A DNA stretch of 64,000 bases, taken from contig NZ_MKKY01000072.1 of the NCBI RefSeq assembly GCF_002091955.1, forward strand, positions 368,991 to 432,990, given 5' to 3'. Shown here piece by piece: positions 28,037-38,565 of this stretch; position 1 is the first letter of the stretch, and each line of letters opens with the position of its first letter. This stretch comes from Rhodococcus sp. 1168. GTDB lineage: Bacteria; Actinomycetota; Actinomycetes; Mycobacteriales; Mycobacteriaceae. A program made the translations under genes and the position numbers. The notes under the pieces are model-generated. The model was not told where the DNA came from. It saw only the letters and a program-made list of their open reading frames with translations, and searched no databases.

Positions 28037-29719
28037 GTGGCTCACCTCGAACTCACCGACATCGACTACTTTCTTCCCGACGGCAGACAACTGCTCAGCG
28101 GGGTCGGTTTTCGAGTCGGCGACGGCGCAAAGGCGGCGCTCATCGGGCCGAACGGTACCGGGAAGACCACGCTGACACGGATCGTGGCCGGCGACCTCGC
28201 ACCCGATGACGGAAACGTCGCCAGTTCGGGATCGCTCGGGGTGATGCGCCAGTTCGTCGGCCAGTTGCGCGACGACTCGACTGTGCAGGACCTGCTGTTG
28301 TCAGTGTCGCAGCCGGGGGTACGCGTCGCAGCGAAAGCACTCGACGATGCCGAGAACGCGATGATCGACGTCGACAACGAAAAGACTCAACTGAAATACG
28401 CGAACGCGCTGTCGGATTGGGGTGACGTCGGCGGGTACGACCTGGAGCCGTTCTGGGACAAGGCGACGATGGCCGCGCTCGGGATGTCGTTCGACCGGGC
28501 GAAGTGGCGTGCGGCCTCGACTCTCAGTGGCGGCGAACAGAAGCGCCTCGTTCTGGAAGCCCTGTTCGGAGGACCGGATCAATTACTACTGCTCGACGAG
28601 CCGGACAACTATCTGGACGTACCAGGTAAACGGTGGCTGGAGAAGACGATTCGCGAGTCCGACAAGTCGGTCCTCTTCATCAGCCACGACCGTGAACTCA
28701 TCGCCAACGCCGCTACTCGGATCATCACGCTGGAGCCGGGAATCAACGGCGCGACCTCGTGGGTGCACGGCGCCGGGTTCGAGACGTATTACGACGCTCG
28801 CGAGGATCGAAATGCCCGACTCGACGAGCTTCGTCGTCGGTGGGACGAAGAGCGCGTCAAACTCCGTGCGCTCGTCCTGCGCTTGCGGGAGAAGGCAAAG
28901 TTCAACGACGGCATCGCCGCTCGCTATCACGCTGCACAGACGCGGCTAGCGCGGTTCGAAGACGTCGGACCGCCGGAAGCGGTGCCGGTCAAACAGAAGG
29001 TCACGGTACGACTGCACGGCGGCCGAACCGCGAAACGCGCGCTGGTATGCACCGATCTGGAGCTGACCTCGCTCATGAAACCGTTCGACACCGAAGTCTG
29101 GTTCGGCGACCGAGTCGCAGTTCTCGGATCCAACGGATCGGGTAAGTCACACTTTCTCCGGTTACTGGCCGCAGGCGGTACCGATCCCGAACGGGAGCAC
29201 GAGCCGGTCACCGAACTCGTCCTCGATCCCGTCCCGCACACGGGCACAGCAGTGCTGGGCGCTCGCGTGCGCCCCGGATTGTTCGCTCAGACCCACACCC
29301 GGCCCGACCTGAACGGCAACACCTTGCTCGACATCTTGCACCTGGGCAACGAGCACCGTGACGGCATGGGCCGCGAGGCGGCGAGTCGGGCACTCGATCG
29401 CTACGGACTCGCCCGCGCTGCCGAACAGCTCTACGACAACTTGTCCGGAGGCCAACAAGCGCGCGTTCAGATCCTGCTGCTCGAGCTGTCCGGTGCGACA
29501 CTCCTGCTTCTCGACGAGCCCACCGACAACCTCGACTTGATGTCGGCGGACTCCCTTCAAGACGCCATCGCGGCATTCGAGGGGACCGTCATCGCGGTCA
29601 CCCACGACCGTTGGTTCGCCCGCAGCTTCGAGCGGTTCTTGGTTTTCGGATCCGACGGCCGCGTCTACGAATCCGAAGAGCCAGTATGGGACGAAACCCG
29701 CGTGGCGCGGGCGCGGTAG
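28037..29719 (+). CDS. ABC-F family ATP-binding protein
   Basis: A 560-residue protein with two ABC ATPase domains and no membrane segments. The Walker A motifs are GPNGTGKTT in domain 1 and GSNGSGKSH in domain 2. The signatures are LSGGEQKR and LSGGQQAR, and both Walker B sites are followed by DEPDNYLDVP or DEPTDNLDL. The inter-domain linker (about 255-320) is charged and helical as in ribosome-acting ABC-F factors. It could be a housekeeping translation factor or give antibiotic tolerance; the sequence does not decide. Confidence 0.9.
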   Translation: MAHLELTDIDYFLPDGRQLLSGVGFRVGDGAKAALIGPNGTGKTTLTRIVAGDLAPDDGNVASSGSLGVMRQFVGQLRDDSTVQDLLLSVSQPGVRVAAKALDDAENAMIDVDNEKTQLKYANALSDWGDVGGYDLEPFWDKATMAALGMSFDRAKWRAASTLSGGEQKRLVLEALFGGPDQLLLLDEPDNYLDVPGKRWLEKTIRESDKSVLFISHDRELIANAATRIITLEPGINGATSWVHGAGFETYYDAREDRNARLDELRRRWDEERVKLRALVLRLREKAKFNDGIAARYHAAQTRLARFEDVGPPEAVPVKQKVTVRLHGGRTAKRALVCTDLELTSLMKPFDTEVWFGDRVAVLGSNGSGKSHFLRLLAAGGTDPEREHEPVTELVLDPVPHTGTAVLGARVRPGLFAQTHTRPDLNGNTLLDILHLGNEHRDGMGREAASRALDRYGLARAAEQLYDNLSGGQQARVQILLLELSGATLLLLDEPTDNLDLMSADSLQDAIAAFEGTVIAVTHDRWFARSFERFLVFGSDGRVYESEEPVWDETRVARAR

Positions 29720-29730
29720 CGTTTGCTCTC

Positions 29731-30948
29731 GTGGATGCGACTGATTCTCCTTACCTCGTCGGCCTGAATCTGTCAGGCAAACGCGTCGTTGTGGTCGGCG
29801 GCGGGACCGTCGCGCAGCGGCGACTGCCCCTGTTGATCTCTTCCGGCGCCGAAGTGCACGTCATCACCCGGGTCGCGACTCCGGCCGTCGAAGCGATGGC
29901 AACCGCTGGTCAGGTGACGATGGAACTGCGTGAATTCGCCCCTGGCGACATCGACGATGCCTGGTACGCCATTGCCTGTACCGACGAGGCAGAGACGAAT
30001 GCCGCGATCGTGGCCGAGGCCGAGAAGTCGAGAATCTTCTGCGTTCGCGCCGACATCGCTCGTGACGGAACTGCGGTCACCCCAGCATCTGCGGACTACG
30101 ACGGACTCACTCTCGGCGTCTTGGCGGGCGGTGAGCACCGGCGCTCGGCAGCGGTGCGCAATGCAGTTCTCGAAGCTCTTCAGTCGGGGCTGATCACCGA
30201 TTCGGCGCACGCTCCGCTGACCGGTGTTGCCCTCGTCGGTGGCGGTCCGGGAGATCCGGATCTGATCACCGTTCGTGGCCGCCGACTCCTGGCGTACGCC
30301 GATGTCGTCGTCGCCGATCGTCTGGCGCCACCGGAGCTACTTGCCGAACTAGGACCACACGTCGAGGTCATCGATGCGTCGAAGATTCCGTACGGACGCG
30401 CAATGGCACAGGAAGCGATCAATCAAGCATTGATCGACGGAGCCAGGGCCGGCAAGTTCGTCGTCCGCCTCAAGGGCGGCGACCCGTACGTGTTCGGTCG
30501 TGGATACGAAGAACTCGAGGCTCTCGCCGAGGCCGGGATACCGGTGACCGTGGTCCCCGGCATCACGAGTGCGATTTCGGTGCCGTCGGCGGCAGGAGTT
30601 CCGGTGACGCACCGCGGCGTCACCCACGAATTCGTGGTCGTGAGCGGCCACCTCGCCCCGGAACACCCCGACTCGCTGGTCGATTGGGGCGCGCTCGCAC
30701 GCTTGAAAGGCACGATCGTGCTCTTGATGGCGGTCGAACGCATCGAGAAATTCGCCGAAGTGCTCATCGAAGGTGGACGGCCCGCCTCGACGCCGGTGTT
30801 GGTGGTGCAGGAGGGGACGATGCGTACTCAGCGTGAGGTCAGAGCCGATCTCGCGACGGTAGGCCGGCGCGTGAAGGAAGAGGGAATTCGCCCGCCGGCA
30901 ATCGTCGTAATTGGAACCGTTGCGGGTTTCTCCGTGGACCCTCGGTAA
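29731..30948 (+). CDS. cysG: Siroheme synthase: precorrin-2 dehydrogenase fused to uroporphyrinogen-III C-methyltransferase
   Basis: A 405-residue fusion. The N-terminal part is the Met8/CysG NAD-binding domain (KRVVVVGGGTVAQRRLPLL near residue 14). The C-terminal part is the SUMT methyltransferase, with VALVGGGPGDPDLITVRG, VVRLKGGDPYVFGRG and VTVVPGITSAISVPSAAGVP. It makes precorrin-2 for siroheme and cobalamin. GTG 29731 is the likely start; the frame is open further upstream inside the ABC-F gene. In mycobacteria cysG follows cobB directly; here three other transcribed genes intervene. Confidence 0.93.
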   Translation: MDATDSPYLVGLNLSGKRVVVVGGGTVAQRRLPLLISSGAEVHVITRVATPAVEAMATAGQVTMELREFAPGDIDDAWYAIACTDEAETNAAIVAEAEKSRIFCVRADIARDGTAVTPASADYDGLTLGVLAGGEHRRSAAVRNAVLEALQSGLITDSAHAPLTGVALVGGGPGDPDLITVRGRRLLAYADVVVADRLAPPELLAELGPHVEVIDASKIPYGRAMAQEAINQALIDGARAGKFVVRLKGGDPYVFGRGYEELEALAEAGIPVTVVPGITSAISVPSAAGVPVTHRGVTHEFVVVSGHLAPEHPDSLVDWGALARLKGTIVLLMAVERIEKFAEVLIEGGRPASTPVLVVQEGTMRTQREVRADLATVGRRVKEEGIRPPAIVVIGTVAGFSVDPR

Positions 30949-30959
30949 CGTTAACTTCC

Positions 30960-32462
30960 GTGTCTGACCAATCGCAGCCCGCAGCGCCCACGACGGGCAT
31001 CGTGTACCCGGTGACGACCAGGGCTTTCGGCCTCGCAATCATCGTGCTCAGCGGCCTTCAGTTGATGGTGGTTCTCGACGGGACGGTGGCAAACCTGGCG
31101 TTGGCGCCGCTGCAGGCCGATCTGGGTTTGAGCGACGCCGGCCGCAACTGGGTTCTCACCTCGTACGCATTGGCCTTCGGCGGACTGATGCTTCTCGGTG
31201 GAAGACTTGGTGACGCGTTCGGTCGAAAGAAGATGTTCCTCGGCGGCGTCGTACTGTTCACCGTGGCATCTCTGCTCTGTGGGTTGGCCATCAACGAGGC
31301 GACTTTGGTGGCTGCGCGTGCCCTTCAGGGCGTTGGAGCGGCGGTAGCGTCGCCGACGGCGTTCGCCTTGGTCGCGACGACCTTTGCGCCGGGACCGGTT
31401 CGGAATCAAGCAATCGCGATCTATGCGGCGATGACCGGCGTCGGATCCATCGCAGGCCTCATCATCGGCGGTGCGTTGACCCAAGTTTCTTGGCGCTGGA
31501 TCTTTCTCATCAACGTGCCCATCGGCATCGCCATCGCAATTCTGGCCATGGTGTCGCTGAAGGAAACTGCGGGCGTACGACTGGCCCTCGACTTCCCCGG
31601 CGCGATCCTCGGCACACTCGGCTGCACAGGTGTCGTCCTCGCCTTGAGCGAGGGAACCGAAATGGGGTGGTCGAGCCCGCTCGTCATCGGTTCGCTGCTC
31701 GGCGGCCTGATACTGCTCGGACTGTTCCTGGTCGTCGAGCGAAGGGCCGATAACCCGCTGCTGCCGTTCTCCCTGTTCGCGAACAAGAACCGCGTGGCCA
31801 CGTTCGTCGCGATCCTCTTCGCAGGCGGAGTCATGTTCTGCCTCGCAGCGTTCGTTGCACTTTTCGTCCAGGACATCCTCGGCTACAGCCCACTCAATGC
31901 GGGCCTGGCGTTCGTTCCGTTCGCATTCGGCTTGGGTGCTGCAGCGTTCATCACCTCGAAGCTGGTAGTTCGGATACAGCCGCGTTGGTTGGTCATGTCG
32001 GGCAGCGCCATCATGGTGGGGTGGTTGTTGTTCTCGGTCGTGACGATGAACGCAGACTCGTCGTACTTCCCTGGAATCCTTTTCCCCGTCATCGGGATCG
32101 GCTTCGGAGTCGGTATGGCGTCGATACCGCTGCCTCTGTGTGCCATCGCCGGCGTCCGAGCAACCGAGATCGGGCCACTGACAGCAATCGCTCTGGTAGC
32201 TCAGACCTTGGGTGGTCCCGTTGCACTGGCCGTGGTGGGTGCGTTGGTCACCTCGCGAACGATTTCGCTCGGGGGAACCACCGGCCCGGCAACTCTGATG
32301 AACGAGACCCAACTCGATGCATTGAGCTCCGGCTACATGTTCGCCCTGTTCTGCTGCGCAGTCGCGGCGGTCGTTGCCGGACTCGCCGCGTTCTTCATCA
32401 AGTTCACCCCGCAGCAGGTTGCTCAGGCCCAGGCTGCGCAGGAAGACGTGCTCGCGACGTAG
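30960..32462 (+). CDS. MFS drug exporter, EfpA/DHA2 type
   Basis: A 500-residue integral membrane protein with about 14 hydrophobic helices, as in the DHA2 family. Motifs are LMVVLDGTVANLALAPL in helix 1 (motif D1-like), GGRLGDAFGRKK (motif A), and ALQGVGAAVASPTAFALV (motif B/C region). EfpA is its closest recognisable relative, and position after cysG and before proS agrees (Rv2846c). GTG 30960 starts 12 bases after the cysG stop. The transported compounds are unknown. Confidence 0.88.
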   Translation: MSDQSQPAAPTTGIVYPVTTRAFGLAIIVLSGLQLMVVLDGTVANLALAPLQADLGLSDAGRNWVLTSYALAFGGLMLLGGRLGDAFGRKKMFLGGVVLFTVASLLCGLAINEATLVAARALQGVGAAVASPTAFALVATTFAPGPVRNQAIAIYAAMTGVGSIAGLIIGGALTQVSWRWIFLINVPIGIAIAILAMVSLKETAGVRLALDFPGAILGTLGCTGVVLALSEGTEMGWSSPLVIGSLLGGLILLGLFLVVERRADNPLLPFSLFANKNRVATFVAILFAGGVMFCLAAFVALFVQDILGYSPLNAGLAFVPFAFGLGAAAFITSKLVVRIQPRWLVMSGSAIMVGWLLFSVVTMNADSSYFPGILFPVIGIGFGVGMASIPLPLCAIAGVRATEIGPLTAIALVAQTLGGPVALAVVGALVTSRTISLGGTTGPATLMNETQLDALSSGYMFALFCCAVAAVVAGLAAFFIKFTPQQVAQAQAAQEDVLAT

Positions 32463-32561
32463 CCGTCGATGGGCGGTCTTCGGTTGGACGCCGAGGACTC
32501 CCGGTGCGGTCAAGTCTCGTTCGCTTGCGGCCGAAGCAGGTCGGATGCGCGGTTGATCGTG

Positions 32562-33785
32562 CTACGCCAGTTCCGCGTCGTCCGCGGCCGCGTGCCCCGA
32601 CTCCCACCCCTCGACATCCAACCTCGGACCGCGCATGGTCCGCACTCGTGGGAAGAGTCGGTCGAATTCTTGCTCTACAGCTACGGTCTGAGCCGCCAGC
32701 ATCGGTAGTAGGTTCCCGGATTGTTCCGACGCTTCTTCAACCGCGTGGGCATCGGCCTCGCCGAGCCGTTCGCCGATCCTGACCGCGTACGCATAGAGAA
32801 ACGCCTTGCCGAATGCCGCCGAGGCAGAACCCTTACGTCGCTTGGCTTTGGGGGAGTGCGACAGTGAGCGTGTCGCCTGAATCAGCAACGAGGTGAACAT
32901 TATCTCCGTCTGCTCGATGTCGACGGGTGAACCGACGAGCGTTGCAATCGCGTACTCCGGATCCCAGATGCTCTTGACTCGGTTGACCGTGCTCACCGCA
33001 TGCAGCAGTTGGGCTTTGGGTGGAGCATGGGGGTTGTCGACATGCAGACGTCTGCTGATCACATCGACATTTCCTTCGGTCAGCAACAGCGAATCGATGG
33101 AATATCTGGTCATCAACTCCTGCGCCTTGGTGGTGAGTGTCTCCGCCTCTTCCTCGAAATCGGTGGCGTCGGCCTTGGCAAGCAGCCCACGAATCTTGCC
33201 GAGCATCTTGGTGTTCGGAGATCCGCTCGCCGACCCGGACTTCGCGGTTCGGCCGGCCCGCCGAACCGGCCACTGCGACGGAAAGGGTCCGATTCGGGGC
33301 CACCTCGGCAGCGTCTGCCATTGGCCCAGCAGCGCAAGTACCGCTATCCACTGATCGTTGGCGGCAATGTAATCCGTTTTGCCACTCGACTTCAGCAGTG
33401 CAGCAAGAAAACTCGGTGAGGCTGTCAGTGGCCCTGCAGCCTTCGGATATGCGGCACAGATGTCGGATAGCTGGTCGACCCAGTTCTCGGGCGCCCGATC
33501 GTGCGAGTTCGTCAGATCCGATTGGTGAAGCAGGACTGCAGCGGCGAGCGAGGACACCGCGAGCGTCTGCTGGCGCTTGACGATATGGAGAAGGTCGAAC
33601 GGTTGCCAGCCCGCCTCGTACATCGTCTCGATCATGTTCGTCAGCGCCAACGAAGCCAGTGCCGAGGCATCGTGGTCCTCCAACGCGATCAGGCGATCGA
33701 CGATTTCGTCCACGCGCCGCAGATCCCGACCCTTGCCATAGGAGACGTCGGCGCCCTGTCGGAGTAATTCTGGGACCGCGTTCAT
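32562..33785 (-). CDS. DUF2786 domain protein
   Basis: A 407-residue protein. The DUF2786 segment is KIRGLLAKADATDFEEEAE with LTTKAQELMTRYSID directly after, at about residues 195-230. The flanking regions are helical and lack known catalytic motifs. ATG 33785 overlaps the yaaA stop as ATGA, so it is coupled to that gene. Nothing in it identifies a function. It is convergent with the exporter gene; about 100 bases lie between them without a clear terminator. Confidence 0.75.
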   Translation of the reverse strand: MNAVPELLRQGADVSYGKGRDLRRVDEIVDRLIALEDHDASALASLALTNMIETMYEAGWQPFDLLHIVKRQQTLAVSSLAAAVLLHQSDLTNSHDRAPENWVDQLSDICAAYPKAAGPLTASPSFLAALLKSSGKTDYIAANDQWIAVLALLGQWQTLPRWPRIGPFPSQWPVRRAGRTAKSGSASGSPNTKMLGKIRGLLAKADATDFEEEAETLTTKAQELMTRYSIDSLLLTEGNVDVISRRLHVDNPHAPPKAQLLHAVSTVNRVKSIWDPEYAIATLVGSPVDIEQTEIMFTSLLIQATRSLSHSPKAKRRKGSASAAFGKAFLYAYAVRIGERLGEADAHAVEEASEQSGNLLPMLAAQTVAVEQEFDRLFPRVRTMRGPRLDVEGWESGHAAADDAELA

Positions 33786-34525
33786 TTGGTGAGGACGATC
33801 AGTTCGGTCGCCGATGCGACTTCCACGCTCAGACCGGCACGAGAGGCAACTCGGGCCAGCGCACGCACATTCTTCGGCTCGGCGGTGGTCAGGGTCAGCG
33901 CACGCGCCAGCACGCCTTTGTGGTGCTTGTTGAAGTGGCTCACGACAGATCTGCTGCCATCGGGTTTCTCGGTCAGAACCGTTGCCGTGATGGCACCGGG
34001 CACCGGGCCGAGTTGCTGGTACGTCCCCGAGCGCAGGTCGACGACCAGTCCATCGGACTGCGCAGCCACCGCGTCCGCCAACTCGGGCTTCCAATACGAC
34101 CGAAGGGTGCCGAAGCCAGGGATTGTCGATCCACCGGACAGCCGGTAGTACGGAATCGGATCGTATGCACGTACGGCCCCGAACAATGCAGATCCGATCC
34201 ACAACCTTGCCGCCGCCCGTGCGCGACCGGCCTTCGTGAACGAACGCGCGTCGAGAGCGTCGTAGAGAACCCCGGTGTAGCGGCTCAGCGCGGGTGTCGA
34301 GGGGGAAGTCCACAGGGCGGCGTTGCGTTCGACTTCTTCGGTCTGGGTCGGTCCGAGACCCAGCGCGGTCGCCGATGCCTCGGGATCGCCGGCCAGCCCC
34401 ACAAGCGCGTCCGCCAGCTTGTGTCGGAGTGGATTGAGCTCGGGTAGCGACAGATCTTCCAGATTCAGGGGAGAGCCGTCGCCGCCGTCCGACTTCGTCT
34501 CGGATGGGGGCAGCAGAATCAGCAC
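33782..34525 (-). CDS. yaaA: Peroxide stress protein YaaA (DUF328/UPF0246)
   Basis: The protein starts with [11 protein letters not shown], the classic YaaA beginning, and has [35 protein letters not shown] and [15 protein letters not shown], all typical. In E. coli YaaA lowers free iron during peroxide stress. GTG 34525 fits the family N-terminus; GTG 34555 would add ten residues. It is divergent from proS with about 50 bases between and coupled to the DUF2786 gene. Confidence 0.88.
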   Translation of the reverse strand: MLILLPPSETKSDGGDGSPLNLEDLSLPELNPLRHKLADALVGLAGDPEASATALGLGPTQTEEVERNAALWTSPSTPALSRYTGVLYDALDARSFTKAGRARAAARLWIGSALFGAVRAYDPIPYYRLSGGSTIPGFGTLRSYWKPELADAVAAQSDGLVVDLRSGTYQQLGPVPGAITATVLTEKPDGSRSVVSHFNKHHKGVLARALTLTTAEPKNVRALARVASRAGLSVEVASATELIVLTK

Positions 34526-34573
34526 GGGGAGCAACGTTACCCACCCGAAGAGCACCGACTACGCTCGTACCCC

Positions 34574-36325
34574 GTGATCACCCGTCTTTCGCAGCTCTTC
34601 CTCCGCACTCTTCGTGACGACCCCGCCGACGCCGAAGTCGACAGCCACAAGCTGTTGGTTCGTGCAGGTTACGTACGTCGTATCGCCCCGGGTGTGTACT
34701 CCTGGCTGCCGCTCGGCCTGAGAGTGCTGCGCCAGATAGAACGAGTCGTTCGTGAAGAGATGAACGCGATCGGCGCGCAGGAGATCTCGCTCCCGGCGTT
34801 GCTGCCGCGCGAACCGTACGAGACCACCAATCGATGGACCGATTACGGCGACGCACTGTTCAAGCTGAAGGACCGTAAGGGCAACGACATGTTGCTCGGT
34901 CCCACCCACGAGGAACTGTTCGCACTGACGGTGAAGGGTGAGTACAACTCGTACAAGGACCTGCCGGTCACGCTCTATCAGATCCAGACCAAGTATCGCG
35001 ACGAGGAACGCCCGCGCGCGGGCATTTTGCGCGGACGCGAGTTCGTCATGAAGGACTCCTACTCGTTCGACATGGACGAGGACGGGCTGAAGCGGTCCTA
35101 TGCGGCACACCGCGAGGCCTACCAGAAGATCTTTGCTCGGCTCGGGGTCAAGTACGTCATCGTGGCGGCGACATCCGGCGCGATGGGTGGAAGTGCGTCC
35201 GAGGAATTCCTCGCCGAGAGCGACATCGGTGAGGACACTTACGTGCGGTGCATCGAGTCGGGATACGCGGCGAACGTCGAAGCCGTCACGACTCCCGCGC
35301 CGGCATCGTTGCCGATCGAGGGGCAGCCTGCCGCCGTCGATCACGAGACGGGTGACACACCCACCATTGCCACGTTGGTCGAGTGGGCCAATTCGGTCGA
35401 TCTGGGCCGCACCGTCACCGCCGCGGACACGTTGAAGAACCTTCTGCTCAAGGTGCGCAACGCAGACGGGGAGTGGGAGTTGCTCGCTGTCGGTCTGCCC
35501 GGCGACCGTGAGGTCGACGAGAAGCGCCTCGAAGCGTCTCTCGAGCCGGCCGAGTTCGCACTGCTCACCGACGCCGACTTCGAGGCCAATCCGTTCCTGG
35601 TCAAGGGCTACATCGGACCACGTGCGCTGCAGGCCAACGGAGTTCGTTACCTCGTAGACCCTCGTGTCGTCGACGGGACGTCGTGGATCACCGGAGCAGA
35701 CGTCACCGGCAAGCATGTGGTGAATTTGGTCGCCGGCCGCGATTTCACTCCGGACGGCACCATCGAAGCTGCCCAGGTACGGGACGGCGATCTCTCCCCG
35801 GACGGCCGCGGCGCGCTCGTCAGCGCGCGCGGTATCGAGATCGGCCATATCTTCCAACTCGGCTACAAGTACACGGACGCGTTCAATGTCGAGGTGCTCG
35901 GTGAAAGCGGAAAACCCGTGCGCCTCGTGCAGGGTTCGTATGGCGTCGGTGTCTCTCGCCTGGTCGCCGTCGTCGCGGAGCAGATGCACGACGACAAGGG
36001 GCTGCGTTGGCCGGCAGAAGTATCGCCGGCGGACGTGCACTTGGTCATCGCAAACAAAGACGAAGCCGCACGTGCCGGTGCCGAGTCCATTGCGGCAGCA
36101 CTCGACGCTCAGGGCCTCGACGTGCTTTTCGACGACCGGAAGGCGTCGCCCGGTGTCAAGTTCAAGGACTCCGAACTCATCGGAGTGCCGGTCGTAGTCG
36201 TCGTCGGTAGGGGATGGGCCGAGGGCAAGGTCGAACTCCGTGACCGCTTCACCGGTGAGAGCCGTGACCTCGAGACCGAGACCGCTGTCGCCGACATCGT
36301 CGAAACGGTACGTGGGAAAATGTGA
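34574..36325 (+). CDS. proS: Prolyl-tRNA synthetase (bacterial type)
   Basis: A 583-residue class II synthetase. Motif 1 region [20 protein letters not shown], motif 2 [19 protein letters not shown] and motif 3 [14 protein letters not shown] text ([17 protein letters not shown]) are all present. The editing (INS) domain lies between motifs 2 and 3, about residues 225-400, as in E. coli-type ProS. The C-terminal anticodon-binding domain ends with ETVRGKM. The start is GTG 34574. Confidence 0.97.
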   Translation: MITRLSQLFLRTLRDDPADAEVDSHKLLVRAGYVRRIAPGVYSWLPLGLRVLRQIERVVREEMNAIGAQEISLPALLPREPYETTNRWTDYGDALFKLKDRKGNDMLLGPTHEELFALTVKGEYNSYKDLPVTLYQIQTKYRDEERPRAGILRGREFVMKDSYSFDMDEDGLKRSYAAHREAYQKIFARLGVKYVIVAATSGAMGGSASEEFLAESDIGEDTYVRCIESGYAANVEAVTTPAPASLPIEGQPAAVDHETGDTPTIATLVEWANSVDLGRTVTAADTLKNLLLKVRNADGEWELLAVGLPGDREVDEKRLEASLEPAEFALLTDADFEANPFLVKGYIGPRALQANGVRYLVDPRVVDGTSWITGADVTGKHVVNLVAGRDFTPDGTIEAAQVRDGDLSPDGRGALVSARGIEIGHIFQLGYKYTDAFNVEVLGESGKPVRLVQGSYGVGVSRLVAVVAEQMHDDKGLRWPAEVSPADVHLVIANKDEAARAGAESIAAALDAQGLDVLFDDRKASPGVKFKDSELIGVPVVVVVGRGWAEGKVELRDRFTGESRDLETETAVADIVETVRGKM

Positions 36326-36389
36326 TCGCACGGTTCGGGTCGGTTACTCACTGGTAGCTTCGGGGCAGCCGACTAGGAAAGGTGACAAC

Positions 36390-38111
36390 ATGGCCCACCT
36401 CACGTTGTTCGATCCCGCGACGTACGATCCCACCCAGTTCGACGACGAAACGCGCCGCCAGTTGCGATCGCTGATCGACTGGTTCGAGGATCGAGGTAAA
36501 GCCAGATTGCTCGCCGACGACCTCGATGCCGTCTGGACCAGCGATTTTCTCGACTTCGTTGCCAAGGAGAAGCTGTTCGCGACGTTTTCGACACCGGCAG
36601 CGTATGCCGATGGCGACTCCGACAAGCGCTGGGATGCCTCCCGCAATGCTGCCCTGAGTGAAATCCTCGGCTTCTACGGACTGTCCTACTGGTACGCCTG
36701 GCAGGTCACCGTACTCGGACTCGGACCGATCTGGATGAGCGAGAACGAGGAGGCCAAACATCGTGCAGCGCGGGCGCTGAACGGCGGGTCCGTGATGGCG
36801 TTCGGGCTATCCGAGCGCGCCCATGGTGCCGATGTCTACTCGACGGATATGTTGCTACGGCCGTCAGCGGAAGAGGGAATCGAGTTTCTGGCCTCGGGCG
36901 AGAAGTACTACATCGGCAACGGCAATGTTGCAGGCATGGTCTCGGTCTTCGGTCGCCGCACCGACCGCGATGGCCCGGATGCCTACGTGTTTTTCGTCGC
37001 CGACAGCAGTCATCCCAATTATGTTCTACGTGACAACGTGATTCACGGCCAGATGTTCGTCAGTACGTTCACCCTCGAGGACTACCCGGTCCGAGCCGAG
37101 GACACTCTGCACACTGGCGCAGACGCGTTTTCCGCCGCACTCAATACCGTCAACGTCGGTAAGTTCAACCTCTGCACGGGTTCGATCGGAATCACCGAGC
37201 ATGCGTTCTACGAGTCGATCACGCACGCGCACAACAGGATTCTCTATGGCAACCGAGTCACCGAATTTCCGCATGTGCGTGCAAGTTTCGTCGACGCCTA
37301 TTCTCGACTGATCGCAATGAAGCTCTTCAGTGGGCGGGCAGTCGACTACTTCAGATCCGCAAGCCTCGAGGATCGGCGCTACCTGCTGTTCAATCCGATG
37401 ACCAAGGCCAAGGTGACCTCCGAAGGTGAGACCGTGGTTCGGTTGCTGCACGATGTGATCGCAGCGAAGGGGTACGAGAAGAACACGTACTTCCGTGAGG
37501 CCGCGCAGATGATCGGAACCCTGCCCAAGCTCGAAGGCACAGTGCACGTCAATGTTGCGCTCATGCTCAAGTTCATGCCGGCATACATGTTCGCCCCGAT
37601 GGACTACCCCGACGTCGAGACACGTGACGACGCTTCCGACGACGCGTTCTTCTTCGCGCAGGGTCCCGCCCGCGGAGCGGGGAAAGTGCGATTCCACGAC
37701 TGGAAGTCGACGTACGAAAAGTTTTCGCATGTTCCCAACGTCGCACGGTTCTACGAGCAGGCTTCGGCCCTCGAGACGTTCCTGACCGACACCGCGCCGG
37801 ATGAGTCGCAGCAGGAGGATCTGGATTTCCTACTCAACGTGGGGCACCTGTTCTCGTTGGTCGTCTACGGTCATCTGATACTGGAATCCGCCGAGAAGGT
37901 CTCTACCGAGTTGCTCGATCAGATCTTCGACTTTCAAATCCGTGATTTCTCCGGTTACGCAGTGGCTCTGCACGGCAAGCCGTCCTCTACCGAGGCACAG
38001 CAGGCGTGGGCCCTTGCGGCAATCCGCAAGCCGGTGGTCGATCTTGCTCGCTTCGACGCAGTGTGGTCCGAAGTAGTGTCCTATGACGGCGCCTACGAGA
38101 TGAGGGGCTGA
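36390..38111 (+). CDS. Acyl-CoA dehydrogenase family protein
   Basis: A 573-residue flavoprotein of the acyl-CoA dehydrogenase fold. The N-terminal helical part is followed by the mid-domain AFGLSERAHGADVYSTDMLL, matching the flavin/substrate segment. The C-terminal four-helix domain includes YGNRVTEFPHVRASFVDAYSRL. It is longer than the common 380-400 residues, as in the large FadE-like group; substrate unknown. ATG 36390 has AGGAAAGG upstream. Upstream in-frame codons overlap proS. It is convergent with the ferritin-like gene. Confidence 0.87.
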   Translation: MAHLTLFDPATYDPTQFDDETRRQLRSLIDWFEDRGKARLLADDLDAVWTSDFLDFVAKEKLFATFSTPAAYADGDSDKRWDASRNAALSEILGFYGLSYWYAWQVTVLGLGPIWMSENEEAKHRAARALNGGSVMAFGLSERAHGADVYSTDMLLRPSAEEGIEFLASGEKYYIGNGNVAGMVSVFGRRTDRDGPDAYVFFVADSSHPNYVLRDNVIHGQMFVSTFTLEDYPVRAEDTLHTGADAFSAALNTVNVGKFNLCTGSIGITEHAFYESITHAHNRILYGNRVTEFPHVRASFVDAYSRLIAMKLFSGRAVDYFRSASLEDRRYLLFNPMTKAKVTSEGETVVRLLHDVIAAKGYEKNTYFREAAQMIGTLPKLEGTVHVNVALMLKFMPAYMFAPMDYPDVETRDDASDDAFFFAQGPARGAGKVRFHDWKSTYEKFSHVPNVARFYEQASALETFLTDTAPDESQQEDLDFLLNVGHLFSLVVYGHLILESAEKVSTELLDQIFDFQIRDFSGYAVALHGKPSSTEAQQAWALAAIRKPVVDLARFDAVWSEVVSYDGAYEMRG

Positions 38112-38124
38112 ACCGGCAGCGGCC

Positions 38125-38565
38125 TCACGGTTGACCGGGGAACGGAACGGTCGGCGGAGATACACCCAGAATTTCGCGCCAGTTCGCCAGTCGTAGCGCC
38201 GCTTCCGTGAGCGCAGTGACTCCGGCCTCCCGAGTGGGGCCGGACTCGCTGCGCTCGATGACCGACCGCCACGCGATCGAGGTGTCGATCTCTGCCTGGG
38301 CGGCAAGTTGCGCCGACGTGACGGGATCGACGACCGGGAACGGGATGGAATACGCCGGGCTCGCAATCGGCGGGGTGACGCTCGCGGCGCGCAAAGCATC
38401 GAGGGTTGCGTCTCGACGCGCGCGGTGCGCTGCAGCATCCGCTGCGATGAGGCCTCCACGAGCCGGATTCGAGAATGCGCCTACGACGCCGTACGCAAAA
38501 ACCGCGGCGTACTCGGCGTTCAAAGCGTCGACGAGTGCTTGTTGTTCGATGCCGAGATCGCTCAT
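38125..38565 (-). CDS. Ferritin-like DUF4439 protein
   Basis: A 146-residue helical protein of the DUF4439 group: QQALVDALNAEYAAVFAYGVV, a charged helix AAAHRARRDATLDALR, PIASPAYSIPFPVVDPVTSAQ, and a closing helix with WREIL. The E-x2-A pattern resembles a ferritin-like four-helix fold, but a full diiron site cannot be shown. ATG 38565 overlaps the stop of the upstream lipoprotein gene as ATGA. It corresponds to the small Ala-rich protein next to rimP in mycobacteria. Confidence 0.75.
   Translation of the reverse strand: MSDLGIEQQALVDALNAEYAAVFAYGVVGAFSNPARGGLIAADAAAHRARRDATLDALRAASVTPPIASPAYSIPFPVVDPVTSAQLAAQAEIDTSIAWRSVIERSESGPTREAGVTALTEAALRLANWREILGVSPPTVPFPGQP

Noticed and set aside
32463..32561. 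Terminator between the exporter and the DUF2786 gene
   Set aside because: The best stem, TCTTCGG/CCGAGGA, is short with a G-T pair and no T-run; not strong enough to call.
34559..36331. 590-codon open frame antisense to proS
   Set aside because: It covers proS almost exactly, which is complete and typical; the antisense product resembles no family.
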